Shown here piece by piece: positions 7,537-13,060 of a DNA stretch of 13,060 nucleotides. The translations under genes and the position numbers were made by a program. Positions within the stretch are counted from its first letter, which is position 1; each line of letters opens with the position of its first letter. The stretch is from Bacteroidota bacterium. GTDB lineage: Bacteria > Bacteroidota > Bacteroidia > AKYH767-A > JABDAW01. Location: NCBI GenBank assembly GCA_023251595.1, contig JAHEYM010000060.1:1-13060 (forward strand), read 5' to 3'. The notes under the pieces are model-generated. The model had not been told where the DNA came from. It ran no database searches and saw only the letters and a list, made by a program, of their open reading frames with translations.

Positions 7537-7544
7537 TAACTTTG
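7537..7544 (+). promoter_or_regulatory. -7 box for hmgA
   Basis: TAACTTTG matches TAnnTTTG exactly and ends 17 nt before the hmgA ATG at 7562, predicting a leader of roughly 10-12 nt with no room for a normal Shine-Dalgarno site. No clear -33 TTG is seen. Confidence 0.6.
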
Positions 7545-7561
7545 ACAGAAATTAATTTGTC

Positions 7562-8719
7562 ATGCCTCAATACCATAGTCTGGGCACGTTCCCTCACAAA
7601 CGTCACACTGTTTATCGTAAGCCGGATGGTGCTCTGTATGCGGAAGAGCTCATTTCAACCGAAGGATTCTCAAGCGTTTACTCACTGGTTTATCATTGTC
7701 ATCCGCCAACAATGATTCGGGAAACAGGTTCTCCGATCTCGGTTATGCCCGAAATTGCCTTCGAACGACATCTGAAACCAGAGAGTTTTCTGGGATATGG
7801 CATCAAACCTGAAGCCGATTTTCTCGCAAGCAGAAAACCGGTTTTGGTGAATAATGATCTCGCGATCATTATTGCAGCTCCTCAAACTTCAAGCGACAAA
7901 TATTTTTACAAAAATGCTGATGCGGATGAAGTAATATTTGTTCACGAAGGGAAAGGACTTCTCAAAACAATTTATGGAAGCATTTCATTCGGTTATGGAG
8001 ATTATTTAGTCATTCCCCGTGGGACTATTTATCAAATCGATTTCAACACAAAAGAAAACCGGTTGTTAATCGTCGAATCTTTTTCTCCGGTAGAAACTCC
8101 GCACCGTTATCGCAATGAATATGGGCAATTGCTCGAACATTCTCCATATTGTGAACGCGATATTCGTAGGCCTTCAAATCTTGAAACGCATGATGAAATG
8201 GGCGATTTCAAAGTGATGATTAAAAAGCAGGGAATGCTGTACCCATTTGTCTATGCTTCACATCCATTTGACGCGATCGGATGGGATGGAAATCACTACC
8301 CATGGGCATTTTCTATACACGATTTTGAGCCTGTTACAGGAAGACTTCACCAGCCGCCACCTGTGCACCAAACTTTTGAAGGAAAGAATTACGTGATATG
8401 TTCCTTTTGTCCGAGATTATTCGATTATCACCCTCAATCTATACCGGCACCGTACAATCACAGCAATATCGATTCGGATGAAGTTCTTTATTATGTGGAT
8501 GGAGAATTTATGAGCCGAAAAAGTGTGGAGAAGGGACAGATCACTTTACATCCTGGTGGCATCCCTCATGGACCGCAGCCTGGTACCGTAGAGAAAAGTA
8601 TTGGTCAAAAACAGACAGGAGAATTAGCAGTCATGATCGACACTTTCAAACCCCTAATGCTCACAAAAGCTGCCTTGGAAATCCGTTCGGGTGATTATTA
8701 TAAGTCTTGGTTGGAGTAG
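7562..8719 (+). CDS. hmgA: Homogentisate 1,2-dioxygenase
   Basis: This 385-residue protein belongs to the cupin-fold homogentisate dioxygenase family. The enzyme opens the homogentisate ring with O2 to give maleylacetoacetate in tyrosine and phenylalanine breakdown, in the cytoplasm, using Fe(II). Family-like blocks include RKPDGALYAEEL (19-30), VIFVHEGKGLL (124-134, first cupin), GDYLVIPRGT (146-155), HPFDAIGWDGNHYPW (234-248), and NHSNIDSDEVLYYVDGEF (299-316) followed by LHPGGIPHGPQPG (329-341). By comparison with the human and fungal enzymes, His300, Glu307 and His336 are the likely iron ligands. The His-to-Glu spacing is one residue longer than in the human enzyme; I believe this is the usual form in Bacteroidota. 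No 4-hydroxyphenylpyruvate dioxygenase or fumarylacetoacetase gene lies in the window. The gene has its own -7 box and ends 4 bp from a convergent gene. Confidence 0.93.
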   Translation: MPQYHSLGTFPHKRHTVYRKPDGALYAEELISTEGFSSVYSLVYHCHPPTMIRETGSPISVMPEIAFERHLKPESFLGYGIKPEADFLASRKPVLVNNDLAIIIAAPQTSSDKYFYKNADADEVIFVHEGKGLLKTIYGSISFGYGDYLVIPRGTIYQIDFNTKENRLLIVESFSPVETPHRYRNEYGQLLEHSPYCERDIRRPSNLETHDEMGDFKVMIKKQGMLYPFVYASHPFDAIGWDGNHYPWAFSIHDFEPVTGRLHQPPPVHQTFEGKNYVICSFCPRLFDYHPQSIPAPYNHSNIDSDEVLYYVDGEFMSRKSVEKGQITLHPGGIPHGPQPGTVEKSIGQKQTGELAVMIDTFKPLMLTKAALEIRSGDYYKSWLE

Positions 8720-8723
8720 GGGG

Positions 8724-9968
8724 TTATCTCATATTCGGAACTTCATCTGCCTGAAATTTTCCTTCAACGAGTTTTTGATGAACCGTTTTAAAAGTTTCGA
8801 TGGTATAATTAACTTCTTCCAAAGAATGCGAGGCAGTAGGGATAAGACGTAAAATAATAGTTCCTTTCGGTACTACCGGATAAACAACTATCGAGCAGAA
8901 AATATCATATTTTTCCCGAAGTTCGAGAATCATGCTGGTTGCTTCCGGTACTGAACCTTTCATATAGACAGGAGTCACCGGTGACTGAGTATTACCAATA
9001 TCAAAACCAGCATCTTTCAATCCAGTTTGAAGAGCATCGACAATGGTCCACAATTTATCTTTTAACTCGGGTTTGGTCCTCAATAACTCCAGACGTTTTA
9101 AAGCACCGACCACAAGTGGCATTGGGACTGATTTCGCATAAATTTGAGACCTCATGCTATAGCGGAGGTGCATAATGATTGCTTCTTTGGAAGAAATAAA
9201 AGCACCGATACTTGCCATCGCTTTTGCAAAAGTGCCGAAGTAGATATCTACGCCATCGATGCACCCTTGTTGTTCAGGAGTACCGGCACCTGTTTTTCCC
9301 ATCGTCCCAAAACCATGTGCATCATCGACAAACAACCGGAATGGGTACTTTTTCTTGAGTTCTACAATGTCTTTGAGTCGGCCCATATCGCCCGACATAC
9401 CGAAAACACCTTCTGTGATTACTAAAATTGCTCCGCCCGTTTCGTTAGTCAGGTTGACAGCACGTTCAAGTTGCTTCTCAAGGTTATGAATGTCATTATG
9501 CGGATAAACAAAACGCTTTCCCATGTGTAGTCTGACGCCATCAACGATACATGCGTGAGACTCACTATCATATACAATCACGTCATGTCGGTCGATCAAC
9601 GCGTCAATTGCCGAAATCATCCCCTGATAGCCATAATTCAGAAGAATCGTATCTTCTTTGTGCATGAAATCTGAAAGTTCCTTTTCCAATTGTTCATGCA
9701 AATCAGAGTTACCAGACATCATTCGAGCACCCATCGGGAGTGCGAGACCATATTTGGTTGCTGAATCTGCATCCGCTTTACGGACTTCCGGGTGGTTTGC
9801 AAGACCCAAGTAATTGTTCAAGCTCCAGATGAGACGGGTCTTCCCCCGAAAAACCATTTTACTGCCAATTTCACCCTCCAGCTTAGGAAAAGTGAAGTAT
9901 CCATGAGCTACTTTTGCATATTGTCCTAAAGGACCTGGTTTTTGAGATAATTTTTCGAATAAATCCAC
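8724..9968 (-). CDS. PLP-dependent alpha-oxoamine synthase; candidate cysteate/serine acyltransferase
   Basis: The 414-residue fold-type I PLP enzyme belongs to the alpha-oxoamine synthase family (serine palmitoyltransferase, 2-amino-3-ketobutyrate CoA ligase, 8-amino-7-oxononanoate synthase). It has NNYLGLANHPEV (51-62), ARMMSGNSDLHEQLE (81-95), SESHAC with PLP-stacking His138, ITEGVFGMSGDMG (184-196), FVDDAHGFGTMG (213-224) with Asp215 and His218, and FGTFAKAMASIGAF with Schiff-base Lys249. The N-terminus MDLFEKLSQKPGPLGQYAKV matches, from memory, a Bacteroidota subgroup distinct from Sphingobacterium-type serine palmitoyltransferase. That subgroup seems to include the cysteate-fatty acyltransferase that makes capnine for sulfonolipids, so the likely reaction is decarboxylative condensation of an amino acid with a fatty acyl thioester. 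The substrate is an inference. No biotin or threonine-catabolism genes are adjacent. The start is GTG: no ATG precedes it in frame before a stop. Confidence 0.85.
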   Translation of the reverse strand: MDLFEKLSQKPGPLGQYAKVAHGYFTFPKLEGEIGSKMVFRGKTRLIWSLNNYLGLANHPEVRKADADSATKYGLALPMGARMMSGNSDLHEQLEKELSDFMHKEDTILLNYGYQGMISAIDALIDRHDVIVYDSESHACIVDGVRLHMGKRFVYPHNDIHNLEKQLERAVNLTNETGGAILVITEGVFGMSGDMGRLKDIVELKKKYPFRLFVDDAHGFGTMGKTGAGTPEQQGCIDGVDIYFGTFAKAMASIGAFISSKEAIIMHLRYSMRSQIYAKSVPMPLVVGALKRLELLRTKPELKDKLWTIVDALQTGLKDAGFDIGNTQSPVTPVYMKGSVPEATSMILELREKYDIFCSIVVYPVVPKGTIILRLIPTASHSLEEVNYTIETFKTVHQKLVEGKFQADEVPNMR

Positions 9969-10019
9969 GTTTCCCGATGTTTGCCGACGGATAAAGTTTC
10001 GCCGCGATTATTAAAGCCG

Positions 10020-10027
10020 CAAAGATA
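10020..10027 (-). promoter_or_regulatory. -7 box for the alpha-oxoamine synthase gene
   Basis: The minus strand reads TATCTTTG, an exact TAnnTTTG match followed by C, about 51 nt before the GTG at 9968. This predicts a leader of about 45 nt. It faces away from the identical octamer at 10062-10069 on the plus strand. Confidence 0.6.
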
Positions 10028-10061
10028 CTAAATCTCAGGGCTTCATTAAAGGAAAAATGCC

Positions 10062-10069
10062 TATCTTTG
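10062..10069 (+). promoter_or_regulatory. -7 box for the bamD-rpoZ-coaBC-porD operon
   Basis: TATCTTTG matches TAnnTTTG exactly and ends only 5 nt before the ATG at 10075. A start site about 5-7 nt past the box falls on or next to this ATG, so the transcript would be leaderless or nearly so. The ATG at 10057 lies upstream of the box and cannot be the start if this promoter is used. Confidence 0.6.
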
Positions 10070-10074
10070 CAACC

Positions 10075-10884
10075 ATGTTTATCAGAAAAACACTATTTCT
10101 CACCCTCGTACTCCCGATTCTTCTTCTCAGTTCCTGCAGTAAGTATCAAAAATTACTTAAAGGTACTGACAACAAAGCGAAATACGATGCTGGTGTAAAG
10201 TACTATCAGAACAAGGATTATGTAAGGGCACAAGCTCTTTTTGAACAACTTATGTCGTTCGATAGAGGAATGAACAGGTTTGAAAAAACACTGTATTACT
10301 ACGCTTATTCCTACTACGGACAAGAAAATTATGAGGAAGCGTCTTATTACTTTCAATCGTTTGTAGATGATTTTCCAAATAGTGCCTTTGCAGAAGAATG
10401 TCTTTTTATGGAAGCGTTTTGCTATTATATGGATTCACCCGGACCAAATCTCGATCAGACAAACACACATAAAGCTATTGATGAATTACAGTTGTTCGCA
10501 AATAAATATCCTAAAAGTCCGAAAGTTCAGCAATGCAATGACTATATCGACATTCTTCGCGAAAAGCTTCAGACAAAAGATATGCATTCAGCACAGATCT
10601 ACTTCGATCGGGAAGAATATAAAGCAGCAATCGTTTCGTACAAAAATCTGATCAAAGAATATCCTGACACTAAATATAAAGAGATCGCTTTATTCACAAT
10701 TCTGAAGTCGAATTATCTGTTGGCAAAAAATAGTATTGATTCAAAAAAAGCGGAACGTTATCAGAACACCTCAGATTCATATAAAGTATTTATCGATGCA
10801 TTTCCGGCAAGCAAGTTTATAAAAGAAGCCGAAAGTTATTATGAGAGTTCAGTTGAGTTCGTTAAGAAGAATCAGAAAACATAA
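10075..10884 (+). CDS. bamD: Outer membrane protein assembly factor BamD (lipoprotein, TPR)
   Basis: BamD is the essential lipoprotein of the BAM complex that inserts beta-barrel proteins into the outer membrane. From the ATG at 10075 the protein is 269 residues. It starts with a classic lipoprotein signal (MFIRKTLFLTLVLPILLLSSC, lipobox LSSC, Cys21), then five TPR-like helical repeats at about 36-60, 74-103, 111-148, 172-201 and 229-259, with typical YYQNKDYVRAQALFEQ and YYFQSFVDDFPNS sequences. Length and layout fit BamD (about 245 residues in E. coli). An in-frame ATG at 10057 would add MPIFAT, but it lies upstream of the -7 box and weakens the signal peptide, so I use 10075. It is the first gene of the operon, with 42 nt to rpoZ. 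Confidence 0.92.
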   Translation: MFIRKTLFLTLVLPILLLSSCSKYQKLLKGTDNKAKYDAGVKYYQNKDYVRAQALFEQLMSFDRGMNRFEKTLYYYAYSYYGQENYEEASYYFQSFVDDFPNSAFAEECLFMEAFCYYMDSPGPNLDQTNTHKAIDELQLFANKYPKSPKVQQCNDYIDILREKLQTKDMHSAQIYFDREEYKAAIVSYKNLIKEYPDTKYKEIALFTILKSNYLLAKNSIDSKKAERYQNTSDSYKVFIDAFPASKFIKEAESYYESSVEFVKKNQKT

Positions 10885-10926
10885 ATATATATATACTTAA
10901 AATAAAACCACTAACCGGAATAAGAG

Positions 10927-11253
10927 ATGAATCACAAAACAGCTTCAGAAACAACTATTACACGCGATTTGCGTCAGTTCGACAGAAAAACAGGAAATTT
11001 GTACGAAACGATTGCAATTCTGGGCAAACGTGCCAATCAAATCAGCGCCGAACTCAAAGAAGAGTTAACTGGCAAATTGTCGGAGTTCATCGCAACGAGT
11101 GATAACCTTGAAGAAATCTATGAAAACAGAGAACAGATTGAAGTGTCGAAATATTACGAGCGACTCCCAAAACCGTCTTTGATTTCAATTCAGGAGTTTA
11201 TCGAAGGGAAAATTTATTACCGGAATCCTGCTCGCGAAGAAGCGACGAAATAA
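10927..11253 (+). CDS. rpoZ: DNA-directed RNA polymerase omega subunit (Bacteroidota type)
   Basis: This 108-residue protein matches the Bacteroidota omega/Rpb6-like subunit, which helps assemble and stabilise RNA polymerase by binding beta prime. The conserved core is NLYETIAILGKRANQISAEL (24-43), corresponding to the helix that in omega binds beta prime. The C-terminal region (about 75-108: SKYYERLPKPSLISIQEFIEG) is lineage-specific. Synteny supports the call: bamD lies 42 nt upstream and coaBC 16 nt downstream, a common order in this phylum. No own -7 box is seen in the 42-nt gap, which holds an AT repeat. Confidence 0.9.
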   Translation: MNHKTASETTITRDLRQFDRKTGNLYETIAILGKRANQISAELKEELTGKLSEFIATSDNLEEIYENREQIEVSKYYERLPKPSLISIQEFIEGKIYYRNPAREEATK

Positions 11254-11269
11254 TTGTTTGGTCCTGCCC

Positions 11270-12472
11270 ATGGTACTCGAAGGTAAGAAGATTATAGTTG
11301 GAGTAACGGGCAGTATTGCTGCTTATAAATCTGCTTTTTTGGTCAGACTTTTGGTAAAAGCCGGTGCTGATGTTCAGGTAATCATGACGCTTGCGTCGGA
11401 AGGATTTATTACTCCTCTCACACTTTCAACGCTATCCGGAAATCCTGTCCTCTCGACATTTATCGATAATGAACGAGGTGTATGGAACAATCATGTTTCA
11501 TCTGCACTTTGGGCGGACGTTATATTAATTGCTCCTGCAACATCAACCACTATCGGTAAATTAGCACATGGAATTTCTGACAATCTTCTGATTGCAGTTT
11601 GTATGTCGGCAAAGTGCCCGGTGCTGATAGCTCCTGCTATGGATCTTGATATGTGGCTGCATCCTTCTACTCAACAAAATATTGCCTTCCTCCAAACAAA
11701 TGGAATCAGAATTATTGACCCGGGATATGGCGAATTGGCAAGTGGATTAATCGGCGAAGGAAGGATGGAAGAACCCGAAAAATTATTAGACATATTAACA
11801 AAACATTTTCTCTTCTCGGGATCTCTTGCAGGAAAAAAAGCAATGGTGACTGCAGGTCCTACGTATGAATCTATTGATCCTGTCCGATTTATTGGTAATC
11901 ATTCTACTGGCAAAATGGGTTTTGCCATTGCCGAGTCGCTCGCACTTCGAGGTGCAGATGTTACGTTAGTCTCCGGTCCGACTGAACTAACATCCCACAC
12001 AAAAAATATAGATGTAATAAAAGTGAAGAGCAGCGATGAGATGCTACAGTCGTGTTTGGATAACTTCACCGGAAGTGATATTACAGTGATGGCCGCTGCA
12101 GTTGCCGATTATAAACCTGCAAACCTGAGTAAAGAAAAGATAAAAAAAAATTCAAAAAATCTGGATATTAGTTTGACTTCGACTAAAGATATTCTTGCTG
12201 AACTCGGCAAACAAAAACACAAAGAACAGATTTTAGTTGGTTTCGCACTTGAAACTGAAAATGAAATTCCGAACGCAATTCGAAAATTAGAATCCAAAAA
12301 CATGGATATGATCGTTTTAAATTCCTTGCAGGATAAAGGCGCAGGTTTCGGTTACAACACGAATAAAGTTACGATTATTGACCGTGATAAAAAGATCACG
12401 GAATTCGGTCTGAAACCGAAATCGGAAGTTGCCGAAGATATTGTTTCTTACATTGTAAACTCTCTAACATAA
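11270..12472 (+). CDS. coaBC: Bifunctional phosphopantothenoylcysteine decarboxylase / phosphopantothenate-cysteine ligase
   Basis: CoaBC performs two CoA-synthesis steps: ligation of cysteine to 4'-phosphopantothenate (CoaB) and FMN-dependent decarboxylation to 4'-phosphopantetheine (CoaC). The 400-residue protein has the N-terminal flavoprotein half (VGVTGSIAAYK at 10-20, His75 in NNHV, APATSTTIGKLAHG at 88-101, APAMDLDMW at 121-129) and the C-terminal ligase half (TAGPTYESIDPVRFIGN at 194-210, HSTGKMGFAIAE at 211-222, AAAVADYKPA at 275-284, EKIKK at 289-293). Numbering from the ATG at 11270 aligns with E. coli Dfp: His75 and Asn210 are kept, but the decarboxylase residues Asn125 and Cys158 are Asp125 and Ser158. 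The ligase residues look intact. A TTG at 11258 could add four residues but is less likely. The gap to porD is 6 nt. Confidence 0.93.
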   Translation: MVLEGKKIIVGVTGSIAAYKSAFLVRLLVKAGADVQVIMTLASEGFITPLTLSTLSGNPVLSTFIDNERGVWNNHVSSALWADVILIAPATSTTIGKLAHGISDNLLIAVCMSAKCPVLIAPAMDLDMWLHPSTQQNIAFLQTNGIRIIDPGYGELASGLIGEGRMEEPEKLLDILTKHFLFSGSLAGKKAMVTAGPTYESIDPVRFIGNHSTGKMGFAIAESLALRGADVTLVSGPTELTSHTKNIDVIKVKSSDEMLQSCLDNFTGSDITVMAAAVADYKPANLSKEKIKKNSKNLDISLTSTKDILAELGKQKHKEQILVGFALETENEIPNAIRKLESKNMDMIVLNSLQDKGAGFGYNTNKVTIIDRDKKITEFGLKPKSEVAEDIVSYIVNSLT

Positions 12473-12478
12473 TATCGC

Positions 12479-13060
12479 ATGTTATATCTCAGATCTTTCA
12501 CGAAACATAAAGGCATTCTGACAGTTTTTTTTATGCTGTTTATATTTGGTTTCAACTCACGCGCTGAAGAATTAAGTGCTACTGTAAATATTTTATCGCC
12601 GACATTACAACCAAGTGATAAAAAGGTATTGGAGTCACTCCAAACAGCCATCATGGAATTTCTCAATAACAGAAAATGGAGTGATGACAACTTTTTAAAT
12701 CAGGAAAGAATTGAATTTTCACTACAGTTGAATGTAACTAAAAGAGTATCGAGCGATGAATTCGAAGCCACCGCACAAATAAGCGCCAGCAGACCCACAT
12801 TTAAAACCGCGTATAACACACGGACTTTAAATTTTAATGATGAAAATTTTAATTTTAAATATGTTGAAAATAGTCCCCTGGAATTTAACGAACAAACACA
12901 TGGCGCAAATCTAACTGCGATGCTTTCATTTTATGTAAATATTATTCTCGGTGTAGATTATGATTCTTTTTCAATGAATGGGGGCGAAAAATTTTTCCAG
13001 AAAGCAATGACAATTGTTAATAATGCTCAGAGTGAAGCATTGAAGGGTTGGAAAGCTTAT
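12479..13060 (+). CDS. porD: DUF4835 family, type IX secretion system protein PorD (truncated by window edge)
   Basis: Reading from the ATG at 12479 gives 194 codons open to the right edge; full-length members are about 300 residues. It starts with a signal peptide (MLYLRSFTKHKG, then hydrophobic about 13-24, probable cleavage after SRA at 27-29). DUF4835 signatures follow: SATVNILSP (33-41), EFLNNRKWSDDNFLNQERIEF (60-80), FEATAQISASRPTFKTAYN (95-113), NFKYVENSPLEFNE (125-138), MLSFYVNIILGVDYDSFS (148-165) and GGEKFFQKA (168-176). DUF4835 is annotated as PorD, a component linked to the Bacteroidota type IX secretion system, with the mature protein in the periplasm or at the outer membrane. 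The position directly after coaBC (6-nt gap) matches the common bamD-rpoZ-coaBC-porD order, often followed by recN, which would lie beyond the edge. Confidence 0.88.
   Translation, partial: MLYLRSFTKHKGILTVFFMLFIFGFNSRAEELSATVNILSPTLQPSDKKVLESLQTAIMEFLNNRKWSDDNFLNQERIEFSLQLNVTKRVSSDEFEATAQISASRPTFKTAYNTRTLNFNDENFNFKYVENSPLEFNEQTHGANLTAMLSFYVNIILGVDYDSFSMNGGEKFFQKAMTIVNNAQSEALKGWKAY

Noticed and set aside
8939..9489. Overlapping plus-strand reading frames opposite the alpha-oxoamine synthase
   Set aside because: They lie fully within a well-recognised minus-strand gene, show no family motif and have no promoter or ribosome-binding site, so they are shadows.
10882..10896. AT dinucleotide repeat after bamD
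   Set aside because: It is short and has no matching promoter or hairpin structure, so it is likely simple sequence in an AT-rich gap.
11258..11269. TTG start four codons upstream of the coaBC ATG
   Set aside because: The ATG at 11270 gives MVLEGKKIIVGVTG and makes His75 and the residue at 125 align with E. coli Dfp numbering. The TTG lies only 4 nt after the rpoZ stop and has no ribosome-binding site.
12142..12150. Run of nine A's inside coaBC, a possible slippage site
   Set aside because: It encodes the conserved KIKK of the ligase and the frame continues normally to the stop. Such A runs are expected where Lys codons meet in AT-rich DNA.
1..13060. Defence system, CRISPR array, prophage, IS element, tRNA or rRNA
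   Set aside because: All sizeable coding regions belong to housekeeping, envelope or catabolic families. No spaced direct repeats, transposase or integrase motifs, or tRNA cloverleaf-like segments were seen on either strand by eye.

Overview
The window looks like ordinary chromosome of a Bacteroidota (Cytophaga-Flavobacterium-Bacteroides) bacterium. The evidence is AT-rich DNA, several TAnnTTTG promoter elements (the Bacteroidota -7 box), few Shine-Dalgarno sequences, and a bamD-rpoZ-coaBC-porD cluster typical of that phylum. PorD belongs to the type IX secretion system (T9SS), which is confined to this phylum. I cannot name a genus.

Layout. 1-194 is non-coding except perhaps the last codons of an upstream gene. 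195-1349 is a secreted coiled-coil protein with an N-terminal regulatory-like beta domain. 1509-3227 is a secreted DUF4140/DUF4139 (MuiA-like) protein. The two gaps around that gene (1350-1508 and 3228-3378) carry small hairpin or 9-bp-periodic repeats. 3379-5990 is a tight DUF1800-DUF1501 pair in which only the second protein has an export signal (Tat-like). 6044-6937 is a divergent glycerophosphodiester phosphodiesterase-like lipoprotein, convergent with a small DUF6580-type membrane protein (6960-7487, minus). 7562-8719 is homogentisate 1,2-dioxygenase, divergent from the membrane protein and convergent, with a 4-bp gap, with an alpha-oxoamine synthase (8724-9968, minus) that could be the cysteate acyltransferase of sulfonolipid synthesis. 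10075 to the right edge is bamD, rpoZ, coaBC and a truncated porD, closely spaced on one strand and probably one operon.

How the genes relate. The right-hand operon joins outer-membrane protein assembly (BamD), RNA polymerase omega, CoA synthesis (CoaBC) and a T9SS component. The rest is a mix of envelope or secreted proteins and catabolic genes with no single obvious pathway. Both divergent gene pairs have two back-to-back TAnnTTTG boxes. The box before bamD lies downstream of the first ATG, which fixes the start at 10075 and suggests a leaderless or nearly leaderless mRNA.

I found no defence system, CRISPR array, prophage, transposase, tRNA or rRNA, and no clear new multi-gene system. The most useful leads are the two non-canonical active-site residues in the CoaC half of CoaBC, the promoter arrangement, the divergent GDPD-like active site, the signal-less DUF1800 paired with a Tat-like DUF1501, and the identity of the alpha-oxoamine synthase.
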